Assembly: GCA_009746045.1 (NCBI GenBank)
Contig: RPFO01002077.1
Span: 1 to 48,028, forward strand
Direction of reading: 5' to 3'
Length of the DNA: 48,028 nucleotides
Source of the DNA: Mesostigma viride
Lineage: Eukaryota > Streptophyta > Mesostigmatophyceae > Mesostigmatales > Mesostigmataceae
Shown: positions 24,500 to 32,237 of the stretch, piece by piece
Numbering within the stretch: position 1 is the stretch's first letter
How the letters are laid out: the number at the start of each line of letters is the position of its first letter
Made by a program: the position numbers and the translations under genes
Notes under the pieces: model-generated
The model's input: only the letters and a program-made list of their open reading frames with translations
The model's database searches: none
Told to the model about the DNA's origin: nothing

Positions 24500-24875
24500 T
24501 TAGCCGCAGAAAATCGACTTGGAGTTGACGCCCAGACAGTGGGGGCGGGAGGCGGCGGCTTGCTTTTTCTTCCTGGGCGCGGCCTTCTTCTGGGCGGGGG
24601 CTTTCTTCTTCACGGTTTTGGCGCGGGCCTTGTGCGGGGCCGTACGACGGACGCGCTTTTGCGACGCGGTTGCAGATTTTGCACGTTTCAATTTGTCCCT
24701 CATGACATCTGCTAATATCGTCACTCTATCGCGCAACTCCTCCGCTTGGGTCCCTAGCCCCGCTCTGTCGCCTATTTGTATTGCCGTAAGTAGACCTACT
24801 GCTTCCAGTTCCTTCTGATTGATATCATCCTCCGTTGCCTGTTTTTTTAATCCGATATGAATCGCGGTAGGACAT
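24500..24875 (-). CDS. Basic Lys/Ala-rich protein, possibly frameshifted
   Basis: The 3' portion (24500-24736) encodes a strongly basic region rich in Lys, Ala, Pro and Arg (KKKAPAQKKAAPRKKK), like histone H1-type tails or viral DNA-packing proteins. In the same frame the reading stays open upstream with sensible acidic-helical sequence. The only plausible ATG (24875) is in another frame, separated by a run of seven T (24842-24848, plus). One changed base there would give a protein of about 125 residues. An internal ATG (MRDKLKRAK, about 24700) is the alternative. A DNA-condensing role is inferred from composition only. Confidence 0.45.
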
Positions 24876-24952
24876 TAGAAAACACCTGTCAGCTGCTTTT
24901 CTTGTTGAGTTTCCGCTATCATACATCTTGCCCGCACTGTCGTCTGTGTAGA

Positions 24953-25849
24953 TCATCCATCTTGGTATCTTATGCAAATCCCCGCTAGACTTCTCAAATT
25001 TGTACGAAGTGCTGGAAAGTCATCATCACTTGCCAATATATTCAAGTAATGAGCTGCCTTTCCGCCATATTCCCGTGCTCTATCGTCTAACATGTCTGGT
25101 TCGACTGGTTTTATTTCCGTCTCCTTGAACAATTCATTGTACAAATCTGAGACCTTCTTAAGCTCTTCTGGATGATCGCGTAAACGCGTTTTCTCCTCAA
25201 ACAAGTACCCCAACCGTAACGCCCTTTCATGTGGTCCACTGGGTCCATGCGCGTATTTCATCAGGTCGTCAAGCTGTTCCTTCGTGATACCCGGTTTGCG
25301 GTCAAGGTTTGTATACCTCCATTCACGTGCCTTTGCGGCTTCTCCCATCGTTACAGGTATATTCCCCACTAAACCTCCAAAATTCTTCACACTATCCAAA
25401 ACCCCCTCGACTTCTTCCACTACTCGTTTAATAGTCGCTTGTGGGATTCCTTTGCTTTCCAGATCCTTTTCCAAAGCATCAGACAAGAATTCCTTTGTGT
25501 TTCCGCGATAATGGCCGTACACCAGCACGCTGTCCACATAGCCTTTAACATTTTCTTGGTCCGTTTCCGGTAAATCTTTAATTGCATCCCCGACAATATC
25601 TTCCGCTGTAACCCTCCCACCGGAGCCACTCGCCCCGCCCCCTGGTGGGGAAGGCGGCCTAGCCGGTGCTCCCGGTGCTTTCGGTGAAGGTGGAGGTGGA
25701 GGTGCGGTCGATGCAGGTGGAGGTGGAGGGGGCTCATCGTAGACCAATCCGCCCCACAAGTACCCCGGGCCGAACACCTTGTCCCCCCTCAACGCGTTCC
25801 CGTCCTTCGAAGAACCAGGCACGCCCGGCGAAGGTCCTCGGTCTTTCCC
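24953..25849 (-). CDS. Pro-rich virion-type protein, 3' segment
   Basis: The frame from about 25849 to the stop at 24953 gives a Pro/Gly/Ser linker (poly-Pro runs at about 25660-25740) and then a helical, charged domain of about 200 residues with no known signature (EDIVGDAIKDLP, EEVEGVLDSVKNFGG). It would join the preceding segment at 25850-26093 if one G is restored near 25847. The whole gene would begin at the ATG at 26093, or continue from 26078-26692. Function unknown. Confidence 0.5.
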   Translation of the reverse strand, partial: GKDRGPSPGVPGSSKDGNALRGDKVFGPGYLWGGLVYDEPPPPPPASTAPPPPPSPKAPGAPARPPSPPGGGASGSGGRVTAEDIVGDAIKDLPETDQENVKGYVDSVLVYGHYRGNTKEFLSDALEKDLESKGIPQATIKRVVEEVEGVLDSVKNFGGLVGNIPVTMGEAAKAREWRYTNLDRKPGITKEQLDDLMKYAHGPSGPHERALRLGYLFEEKTRLRDHPEELKKVSDLYNELFKETEIKPVEPDMLDDRAREYGGKAAHYLNILASDDDFPALRTNLRSLAGICIRYQDG

Positions 25850-26093
25850 ACCTTCGTGTACGGGTTCAAGGCCCCCGCGATGCTTTCCGCGCGCATCCGG
25901 TGCGCGTTGTTGACCGCGGACTGCACCACCTGACAACACGCCGCTTGGTGTGCGGTGCGCGCCTGGCCGCCGTAATGCGTCCACGGGTTCTGGTTCGGAG
26001 GCGCGTTGAAATACACAGCCGCGTTCCCCCGCCGCCGGCGTTCCCGCGTCGAATCGGGCCGCGAGGGTACACGTTGTTCACGAACATCGGCAT
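25789..26093 (-). CDS. Pro-rich virion-type protein, 5' segment (two frames)
   Basis: From ATG 26093 (MPMFVNNVYPRGPIRRG) the reading runs into a Gly-rich G-run near 26036-26040, where one lost base shifts it to the frame 25789-26016, which holds AVYFNAPPNQNPW, a helix with Cys-Cys and NPYTKVGK. The latter frame has no ATG, which argues that both are parts of one gene. No family recognised. Confidence 0.4.
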
Positions 26094-26692
26094 GCCTCCC
26101 CTCCCCCCGCCCCCCGCCCGCCCTGCATGTCGTAAGGCCCGTCTCCCGCCTCGTTGGCGAACGCCCGGCCGGCCCGCATTCCGAGATCGCGGAAATCCTC
26201 GTTGCCGAACTTCTTGTGAAAGTCGACCGTGTTCTGCAACATGGCGACCCTCTGCGTGGTGTTCGTGGCCCGCGAAATGATCTCGCAAAGGTACTCTTTC
26301 GGGATGCGGAAAAGCACGTCCTTGGACGTCTTCGTCAACATGAACGCGATATGGACGAGACGTTCGTGCGCGTCCGGGCTGCCTTGCAGTGCCTGCTTGC
26401 ACATGTTCATGAGAAGGCGGCCGACGACTTCGTCGCCGACGAGAATGCAAAGGGTCGGCGTCGGCGTCTTTTTGATGAACGCGGCCGGGAGTTCCTTGTA
26501 CAGAGTGACCACGAGCCGCTCGATTTGCTCTCTCGTGAGCGTTTTCCCGATTCCGCTCGCGCACGCCCCGACGCTGCCTCGGACCCATCCGAGCGCTTTC
26601 TTTCCGACGTTCGCGGTGCCGGACAGCATTTTGTAGAGTATGTTTCCCGGAAGTCTTTCCTCCGGCGGGTACGGCCAGTACGGATCCATCAT
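26078..26692 (-). CDS. Hypothetical helical protein, 204 aa
   Basis: Begins MMDPYWPYPPEERLPG at 26692, right after an AT-rich AAAAATGTCGTATCC element on its strand. The body is a helical domain with Arg/Lys, TLYKELP, CILVGDEVVGRLLMNMCKQALQG and a C-terminal Gly/Arg-rich stretch. The last codons (QGGRGAGGGEACRCS) are read through G-runs, and a shift there could fuse this protein to the downstream gene. Unknown function; possibly a virion protein. Confidence 0.55.
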   Translation of the reverse strand: MMDPYWPYPPEERLPGNILYKMLSGTANVGKKALGWVRGSVGACASGIGKTLTREQIERLVVTLYKELPAAFIKKTPTPTLCILVGDEVVGRLLMNMCKQALQGSPDAHERLVHIAFMLTKTSKDVLFRIPKEYLCEIISRATNTTQRVAMLQNTVDFHKKFGNEDFRDLGMRAGRAFANEAGDGPYDMQGGRGAGGGEACRCS

Positions 26693-26701
26693 ATAATGGA
26701 T

Positions 26702-26712
26702 ACGACATTTTT
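26702..26712 (-). promoter_or_regulatory. Shared upstream motif AAAAATGTCGT
   Basis: Ten bases upstream of the start at 26692, followed by CATTATA as in the copy at 22048. Confidence 0.4.
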
Positions 26713-26727
26713 TTTTGCCGCCGCGCG

Positions 26728-27285
26728 TCAGTTTCCTCCTAGCCAGCCCGGGCCGTGCGCGGATCTGAAATTCGGATACACTACCGTACTCGGTACGGCT
26801 CCGTCGTACTCGGCCGGAATATACGCCGGGAGGGACATATCTACGTCGCCAGGTGTCAGACGCTCTCCCGGCACACGGGCGTACGGACGCTCACCTGGAA
26901 TCCTCGGATCTTGCGTACGGCCCTCGAATTCGGCAGATCCTTCGTACGGCCTCGAGATCTCGGTTGCCGAATTCTGTGGACGGACGCCTGACATCGTATC
27001 GGCCCCGCATCTTGATTTGAGATCTTCGATCAGCGAGATCAGCGCTTCGAGATCTTCTTTGCGCAGGACCACCATTCCGTACTCCTTCGCAGCGGACTCC
27101 GATACCGGTTGAAACGGTCTCGGAACCGGACGTACCCTTTCGAAATTCGTGTCGATCGCGCTCGCGAATCCCGGAACGGCATATTTGGAGAATTCCTTGT
27201 CATATTCGAATCTCCGTACGCCGTTTTCGCCGCCCTCCGTGTACCGAAGATACCTGCCTAGACTCATCGTACAAGTACATGACAT
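26728..27285 (-). CDS. Hypothetical protein, 185 aa
   Basis: First ATG at 27285; MSLGRYLRYTEGG at 27267 is an equally good start. The protein has a short helix with KEDLEALISLIEDLKSRC (about residues 75-92) that could be a coiled coil, then an acidic, Pro/Gly/Arg-rich second half with several 'ERPYARVPGERLTPG'-like degenerate units. No membrane helix. Function unknown. Confidence 0.5.
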   Translation of the reverse strand: MSCTCTMSLGRYLRYTEGGENGVRRFEYDKEFSKYAVPGFASAIDTNFERVRPVPRPFQPVSESAAKEYGMVVLRKEDLEALISLIEDLKSRCGADTMSGVRPQNSATEISRPYEGSAEFEGRTQDPRIPGERPYARVPGERLTPGDVDMSLPAYIPAEYDGAVPSTVVYPNFRSAHGPGWLGGN

Positions 27286-27574
27286 TAATTTCGTACGGCA
27301 TTACGACACGTGACGAATCAAAACCGAATCCGGCCCGTGTCCGTGGACAAACCAAGGACCTTCCACCTCAGCGCCGACGAAAAAACGTGTGGTTGCGAGA
27401 CCGTTCGTCCCACGGCCGTACCGACTTTTCGGAGTCCTTAGGGTCGAGCGGGTGCCCGGCACGCGCCGTAACGGCCGGAACTTTGCGTGGTCGTGGTTCG
27501 TCTCCCAAAAAGTATATAAACGAAGGCCCTCCCCTCCCCGAGGTCTCTTCTCACGACGCCTCCACAACGAAACC
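27286..27574 (+). promoter_or_regulatory. Eukaryote-style promoter upstream of the SET gene
   Basis: A 289-base gap, long for this genome. AAAAGTATATAAACG (TATATAAA at about 27512-27519) sits 56 bases before the ATG at 27575, whose context AAACCATGG is a near-perfect Kozak sequence. This is the clearest TATA box in the window and resembles a host RNA polymerase II promoter more than the short AT tracts before other genes. I see no other gene in the gap. Confidence 0.5.
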
Positions 27575-27886
27575 ATGGCGGAATTTTCCGCATACAAACG
27601 ACAACCCGCACGGTATTTCGGCAAAGCGCCTCCCGTTTATCCACGCCCGCCGGCCTTCTTCGTGCCTGACAACGTCAATGTCGCCGAGCTGCGAGCGAAC
27701 CACGCCAACGCACTGCCGCTGTCCTACGAAAGCTCCTTCGAAGAGCGGCTCCTCGCCATCCAGGTGTACAACTTCTTGTGCTCCATACGAGGCGCCCCCG
27801 GTGTCCCTGAGTCCCAAGCCGAGACGCCTATGGACGCCCCTCTCGCGTCGTGCACGAAGAAGAAGCCAACGGCAACGTCCTCGTGA
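27575..27886 (+). CDS. SET-domain protein, 5' segment (frameshifted)
   Basis: From the ATG at 27575 the frame encodes about 90 sensible residues (MAEFSAYKRQPARYF..., then VYNFLCSIRGAPGVP) and ends at 27886. The SET-domain ORF downstream has no ATG near its 5' end. Restoring one C in the run near 27833-27836 joins the two. The N-terminal region has no domain of its own and may be a SET pre-domain. Confidence 0.5.
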   Translation: MAEFSAYKRQPARYFGKAPPVYPRPPAFFVPDNVNVAELRANHANALPLSYESSFEERLLAIQVYNFLCSIRGAPGVPESQAETPMDAPLASCTKKKPTATSS

Positions 27887-28719
27887 AGGCGGTCCTCCGC
27901 AACGGCGCCACGGTTCCGTGGCTGCGAGTCGCAGAGAGCAAGCTGCTCGCCGGCATGGGGTACAGCGGGGCGGGGCTGTACGCGGACCGGTTCATCGCCA
28001 GGGGGCAGGCGTTTGCGACATACGTGGGTCGCACCATTGGGCCGCAGGGCGACGACGCTGAGTGGGAGGCGTTTGAGCGCATGTCGTTCTCCAACGAGGA
28101 GTTCCAGCAATGCTGCAACAGTGCGATGGACATCATGGCGATCGAGTCACCAGAAATCCTTTACACGTGGGTTCGCAACACATTGTTGGAGTGCCTCGAT
28201 CACGCCGACATGCTCATCGATTTGAACGGCGTGCAGGTGGACGGGGGGCAACCGCCTGCTATCGAGACTCAAGGGATGAAGTACCCGGCCTTCTACGCGC
28301 ACATGGCCAACGACCCCCACGGCAGCAAGGAGGAGCCCAACTGCGTGTTCCTTGGCGACGGGCTGCGTGCCATCCGGCACATCTACCCAGGCGAGGAGAT
28401 CGTGTGGGACTACGGGGAGTCCTACCACATCGACATGGACGCCAAGTTACGCCGCAGCGTGGCCGAGCAGGTGCAGACCAAGGCGAAGATGATCCAGAAG
28501 GCCAAGGGGCTTCTCAAGTTCCTCAAGGCCCACAACACGCGGGCGACCACGGGCTCGTGGCCTGAGTGGTGGGTGGGCAGGCCCTCGGTCCAGCCCACGA
28601 GGGTGCAGCCTTCTCGCACCGCCCGGACTTCCTCGCAGGCGCGGCTGCGGTTCTACCACCTCACGGAGGTGGACTTTGCCATGATCCGGAAGATTGGGAT
28701 CGACTATGACGCTATCTAG
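27850..28719 (+). CDS. SET-domain protein lysine methyltransferase
   Basis: SET signatures are clear: GYSGAGLYADRFIARGQAF with YVGRTI near the start, HMANDPHG with PNCVF in the middle (the N-H-S-C-like region), and AIRHIYPGEEIVWDYGESY near the end (the catalytic Tyr motif). Such enzymes add methyl groups to histone or other lysines using S-adenosylmethionine; viral versions can methylate host histones. A C-terminal helical extension of about 90 residues follows. The track start is GTG; the real start is probably in the 5' segment at 27575. Possibly acquired from a host, judging by its promoter. Confidence 0.75.
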   Translation: MHEEEANGNVLVKAVLRNGATVPWLRVAESKLLAGMGYSGAGLYADRFIARGQAFATYVGRTIGPQGDDAEWEAFERMSFSNEEFQQCCNSAMDIMAIESPEILYTWVRNTLLECLDHADMLIDLNGVQVDGGQPPAIETQGMKYPAFYAHMANDPHGSKEEPNCVFLGDGLRAIRHIYPGEEIVWDYGESYHIDMDAKLRRSVAEQVQTKAKMIQKAKGLLKFLKAHNTRATTGSWPEWWVGRPSVQPTRVQPSRTARTSSQARLRFYHLTEVDFAMIRKIGIDYDAI

Positions 28720-28734
28720 ATGTTCTTGTTCTGT

Positions 28735-28884
28735 CTACTTGTTGTAGGTCCTGGCGGCCAGACGCAGGACGTCTCCGTACTTCATCCCCTTATGACTGGC
28801 CTTCACGTGGTAGACGTGACGCAGCCACGGGTTCTTGTTGACGGCGGCCGCGCCTTTCGCTCGTCCGACTCTCTTGCGTGCCAT
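28735..28884 (-). CDS. Small basic protein, 49 aa
   Basis: ATG at 28884, stop at 28735. Begins MARKRVGRAKGAAAVNKNPWLRH and ends in a helix (KYGDVLRLAARTYNK). Small, highly basic proteins with the 'NPWL..h...K' pattern occur in many giant viruses and may bind nucleic acid or chromatin. It is too short to be found by most ORF filters. Its stop lies 16 bases from the convergent SET gene end. Confidence 0.65.
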   Translation of the reverse strand: MARKRVGRAKGAAAVNKNPWLRHVYHVKASHKGMKYGDVLRLAARTYNK

Positions 28885-28915
28885 TAGAATGTGTGTATAT
28901 TCATTAATAAAGATA

Positions 28916-29476
28916 TTATTTTTTCACGTCTCCCATTGCAACCGTAGGAACTCGCGACTTGGTGCGTTTGATGCCTAAGAACTTGTCTAGACTGTTCTTC
29001 GGGTCGGCCGTGGCCCTGCTCCTCTTCAGAGCGAGTTTGGGGGGGTCGGACTCCCTCCTCTTCGGGTCTACCTCGCGGACCGTCGGCTCGCGGACGATGG
29101 CGCTCCTCTTCATGGACCGGTCCTTCTCGTTGATGGCGTAGACGCAGTGGACTTGCTGAATCACCTCCATCGAGAACGGCGGGTCTAGCAATCGGTGCAG
29201 CTCCACGGGGTCCGGGTTCCTAAACTCTTCTATGGTCATGTCCCCTCCGAACATCTTCAGAAAGGTCCTCGGGGGCGCCGCCCGTATACCGGGGAACGAC
29301 GCCCCAGACACCTTGGGATTCGCTTTCCATAACTTGAACGTCATATGGAACAACCACGTGTTACGAACCTCTTTCAGGGAACACGAAGACTCTAGATTGT
29401 ACGCCTTGGCACACGCGAAACTGCAGAACACACCCTTCACGAGGAAGCCCTTGCCCTCCTTGTACTTGACCGGTAG
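28916..29476 (-). CDS. VLTF-2-like late transcription factor, 3' segment
   Basis: This frame contains FLVKGVFCSFACAKAYNLE, the FCS-type zinc motif (FCSFACAKAY), then APPRTFLKMFGGDMTIEEFRNPDPV. This is the core of the A1L/VLTF-2-type transcription factor family of nucleocytoviruses. The first cysteine pair lies in the other frame. The C-terminal 90 residues are basic and Pro-rich with KRTKSR at the end. Restoring one base in the run at 29476-29480 joins the parts. Confidence 0.72.
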   Translation of the reverse strand, partial: LPVKYKEGKGFLVKGVFCSFACAKAYNLESSCSLKEVRNTWLFHMTFKLWKANPKVSGASFPGIRAAPPRTFLKMFGGDMTIEEFRNPDPVELHRLLDPPFSMEVIQQVHCVYAINEKDRSMKRSAIVREPTVREVDPKRRESDPPKLALKRSRATADPKNSLDKFLGIKRTKSRVPTVAMGDVKK

Positions 29477-29685
29477 GGGGCGGGAACGTTGGAGAACGGG
29501 TGGCAGCAGTGCCAGCAACAGACGTCCGTCTTTTCTGGCCACGTGGAGTGCCCGGATTTGTCGAGCAAGGACAGGAGAGGCGCGGCACGCAGCACGCGGT
29601 AGGGCATCGTATAGGACACGTGGCGGTCCTGGACATCGTTGACCTCGTCGAAGGAGAACCCCGGTCCGGCTTCGTCGTCCGCCAT
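29437..29685 (-). CDS. VLTF-2-like late transcription factor, 5' segment
   Basis: The ATG at 29685 begins MADDEAGPGFSF. At residues 57-60 CWHC supplies the first zinc-binding pair, followed by PF, as in the family. The frame is lost after the G5 run at 29476-29480 (plus strand), just where the conserved Pro-x-x-Tyr strand should continue. The upstream gene on the same strand stops 16 bases away. Confidence 0.68.
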   Translation of the reverse strand: MADDEAGPGFSFDEVNDVQDRHVSYTMPYRVLRAAPLLSLLDKSGHSTWPEKTDVCCWHCCHPFSNVPAPYRSSTRRARASS

Positions 29686-29701
29686 GCGCACGTCTCGGTC
29701 C

Positions 29702-30526
29702 TCAGTCGATCACTTTCTTGTCCGCGTTCGTGTACTCCACCGCGTCCCCGTCCCCGAATATGATTCGCAGCGACCTCTTGGGCTCGGGAGAGCTATCCGA
29801 CACGTACTCGAGGCAGTCCTCCCCGTCCTCGGAGACCGCCAGGCGAGGGTGGACCACGCCACACGTCGGCCTCTTCCCTATCAGACGCAGGGCTTGACGG
29901 TTCTGATGCTTGATCTCGAGGTACCTGATCACGCACCAGGCGTACTGGGGCACCCCGGCGAACTCGTAGAAGTCCTTGTCGGGACCTTGACACGCCACCA
30001 CGTCCGTGGTCACGTCCGTCTCGCGCCCCTCGTCGTCCGTGAGGATTGCGGATAACACCACCGAAGAAAGCGCGCCTCGCTGGAACGCAAGTCGCGGAAG
30101 GGGGTCTTCGTCTCCCACCCTCGTAAGCCACAGGGGGGGAAAGGTCACGGGGCCGTCGAGAGAGTACGTCACCGCGTAGTGCGCCTTTCCCACGGAAAAC
30201 TCCACCGCGAGACTGACCTTGTGCTCGGCTATGTCGTCGGCGAGCAGCTCGCAATCGCACGCGCGAAGGACGTCGCGAGGGGGAAGCTCCGTCATGACGC
30301 CCCCGTGGTCGTTTAAATACCCGGCTAGTTCGCGTCCCACGTGGAACCAGTCGTTGCGGTCGGACACGTAGGCTCTCTGTACGGTAACGCGTTCGTCATC
30401 ACAGGGGACCGATTGGAAGGGGTTCGAGCGGACGATCCAGTTGTACAGCCTCGTGACCAGCGTCAGCAGAGGCAGGAAGAAGGAGAGCAACGCCGCCACT
30501 CCGCTGTGGTCTCGCGTCGTCTTCAT
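29702..30526 (-). CDS. Hypothetical protein with N-terminal membrane segment, 274 aa
   Basis: The start at 30526 (MKTTRDHSG) avoids overlap with the upstream gene; an upstream ATG at 30553 is possible. Residues 8-30 form one hydrophobic helix. The rest is soluble, mixed alpha/beta, with Cys-Asp-Cys at about 90-92 and acidic Ser-rich sequence near the end. It could be a membrane-anchored virion protein; no family recognised. Confidence 0.55.
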   Translation of the reverse strand: MKTTRDHSGVAALLSFFLPLLTLVTRLYNWIVRSNPFQSVPCDDERVTVQRAYVSDRNDWFHVGRELAGYLNDHGGVMTELPPRDVLRACDCELLADDIAEHKVSLAVEFSVGKAHYAVTYSLDGPVTFPPLWLTRVGDEDPLPRLAFQRGALSSVVLSAILTDDEGRETDVTTDVVACQGPDKDFYEFAGVPQYAWCVIRYLEIKHQNRQALRLIGKRPTCGVVHPRLAVSEDGEDCLEYVSDSSPEPKRSLRIIFGDGDAVEYTNADKKVID

Positions 30527-30533
30527 GGCCGGG

Positions 30534-30869
30534 CTACTTACGCACGAGAACATCTTTTAGCCCCGGGTGACGCACCGAGGAGGGATCCGTGCGGTACGTG
30601 GTGCGGACGTACCTCTTCACGCTATCGTCTCGGTCGTCCGCCTGCCTCTTCTCCTCTCTCTCCTTGGAAGGCGCTGGCCCCACGGGGGCTTTCTTCTCCT
30701 CCTCGAACCCCGTATCTTCGTACTCCTCTTCCTCATCGTCCGAGCTGCCCACGTGACGAACGACGGTCGATGGGGCGAGCGATTTGGACGTCTTCACGTT
30801 CTTGCTGCCGTGTTGGGAGTTGACCAGGTCCTCGAACCAATCGTATCCTCCCTTCTTGCCGGACGACAT
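30534..30869 (-). CDS. Acidic protein, 111 aa
   Basis: ATG at 30869. It starts with a Lys/Gly-rich cap and WFEDLVN, then an acidic cluster (SSDDEEEEYEDTGFEEE, residues 43-59), a Lys/Glu helix and a basic end. Probably a disordered or coiled regulatory protein. It lies 8 bases upstream of the neighbouring gene on the same strand. No family recognised. Confidence 0.5.
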   Translation of the reverse strand: MSSGKKGGYDWFEDLVNSQHGSKNVKTSKSLAPSTVVRHVGSSDDEEEEYEDTGFEEEKKAPVGPAPSKEREEKRQADDRDDSVKRYVRTTYRTDPSSVRHPGLKDVLVRK

Positions 30870-30907
30870 GGGCGGGATCTGTACACACTACTTATACCGG
30901 CGAAAAA

Positions 30908-31624
30908 TTACTCCCCCTGGGCGCGCTCCGACTCCCACTCGACACGAAAGGGCGCCGTTCCGTCCACGGCGGCGTTCAGACGGCCCAGGTACCCTGCTGG
31001 GGCGGGTCGGTTGTCGTACACCAGGTGGGCCGACAGGCCCAGCCATCGCGCGCGGTCCCGGGGGAACACGAGCGCGTTGCCGAAGTGGGCGAAGGTCAGC
31101 GGGTTCGGGAAGTGCGGGACGGGGTCGTCCTCGTCCTCGACCCTCCAGTAATTGAACTTCCTCTCGCGGCTCGCTCCGGCGGGGTCCGTGACGCGGGGCT
31201 GTCCGAAGGTCACGACGGTGACTCGCTCGTCCTGTCCCTTCATGAGTGCGGCGGCGCAGACGGCGACCGCCCCGCCCATCGAGTGGCCGGTCAAGTGAAG
31301 GTCGTACCCGTCCAGGAGCTGCGGGCGGACGATTTCGAGCATGCGGTCGGCGGCCGCGGCGTACCCTGCGTGGAGCCTGCACGCGGCTCGCGGGTGGTAC
31401 TCGAGCGACCAGTCGAAGTTGCGGCGGTAGTTGTCGAAGGAGGTGGGGTCGGACCCTCGGATGACGACCACTTGTTTCTTTTTGCTGGGGATGGTGACGA
31501 GCGCGCCCCGGCCCCCGTGTTCCCAGTCGAGCATGTGCCAGGATTCGGGGCGCACGCCCGGGATGTAGACGGCCATGGACATGAAGGCGTAGTCGCGCAT
31601 GAGTTTCAGGAGAGCCGAGTCCAT
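30908..31624 (-). CDS. Class 3 lipase (alpha/beta hydrolase), 238 aa
   Basis: The ATG at 31624 is preferred because the longer frame runs antisense through the neighbouring promoter. The serine nucleophile elbow is GHSMGG (113-118, Ser115), the oxyanion strand is VIRGSDP (54-60), the catalytic Asp lies in DDPVP (about 167) and the His near FAHFG (about 180). This is the layout of fungal-type triacylglycerol lipases. No secretion signal is present, so it may act inside the cell or be packaged. It could release fatty acids for membrane assembly or help entry or exit; this is inference. Confidence 0.82.
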   Translation of the reverse strand: MDSALLKLMRDYAFMSMAVYIPGVRPESWHMLDWEHGGRGALVTIPSKKKQVVVIRGSDPTSFDNYRRNFDWSLEYHPRAACRLHAGYAAAADRMLEIVRPQLLDGYDLHLTGHSMGGAVAVCAAALMKGQDERVTVVTFGQPRVTDPAGASRERKFNYWRVEDEDDPVPHFPNPLTFAHFGNALVFPRDRARWLGLSAHLVYDNRPAPAGYLGRLNAAVDGTAPFRVEWESERAQGE

Positions 31625-31679
31625 TCCCCTTCCATCGGTCCGATTTTTTTTTTCGCGGGATAAACTGTATACTACTATC
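31625..31679. promoter_or_regulatory. Divergent promoter between lipase and membrane protein
   Basis: The 55-base gap contains a T10-type tract (ATTTTTTTTTTCGCG) and GGGATAAACTGTATACTACTATC before the plus-strand ATG. A similar T-run followed by AGTACTATAACG precedes the fibre gene at 34854, suggesting a shared promoter class. Confidence 0.35.
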
Positions 31680-32033
31680 ATGTCGTACGCCGCCGACGCC
31701 ATTGCGTCCCTTCAGAAGTTTGCTACCCCAAATGACTTTCTCAGTGACCTGACGTTTGCCTTCCGTACCAACCTGGCCACTTGCATTATGGTGGCCTCGT
31801 TCCCCATGATCGCCTCTATGATAAAGTCGCGTGCCAAATCCGTTGACCGCGAGTATCGTATTAAGCAGCTGAAGTTTAGCAGCATTCCCGCCTTTCTTGC
31901 TGTTGGTTTGGCGTTTTTTGACACGTGGATGAAGACCGGGGTGTTGTTTTCGAAGAGCTTCATGGCGTATCTCAACGTACTCATTATCGCGGCCGTGATG
32001 TACGCCGCGTGGGTGGTGGCCATAACGGTGTAA
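31680..32033 (+). CDS. Multi-pass membrane protein, 117 aa
   Basis: ATG at 31680. Three hydrophobic segments (about residues 30-48, 71-86 and 97-115) with a Lys/Arg-rich loop (SMIKSRAKSVDREYRIKQLKF) between the first two. The protein is likely cytosolic-loop-containing and membrane-embedded. No family recognised. Confidence 0.6.
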   Translation: MSYAADAIASLQKFATPNDFLSDLTFAFRTNLATCIMVASFPMIASMIKSRAKSVDREYRIKQLKFSSIPAFLAVGLAFFDTWMKTGVLFSKSFMAYLNVLIIAAVMYAAWVVAITV

Positions 32034-32060
32034 AAAAGACTCGCGCATACTGTATGAATC

Positions 32061-32237
32061 ATGACCTACTTTGGCAACTTCCGCAACGACCTGTTCCGGT
32101 TCATGAACTTTGTCAAGGTGGCGATCTACCTGAGCGTACAACGCGAACTATATCCGAAGCCGTATACTGTGGGACGAACCGCGTCTGCAAGTCCGCCAGG
32201 AGAGACGATATCCTTTTCCAATTTTCCTCGCCTTTGA
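32061..32237 (+). CDS. Short ORF, possibly a truncated membrane protein
   Basis: ATG at 32061 follows an AT-rich gap (TGTAAAAAAGACTCGCG). The first 25 residues (MTYFGNFRNDLFRFMNFV...) look like the start of a real protein, but after about residue 30 the composition becomes random and the strand is shared with the HTH gene at 32113. This may be the remnant of a gene cut by arrival of that neighbour. Low confidence. Confidence 0.3.
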   Translation: MTYFGNFRNDLFRFMNFVKVAIYLSVQRELYPKPYTVGRTASASPPGETISFSNFPRL

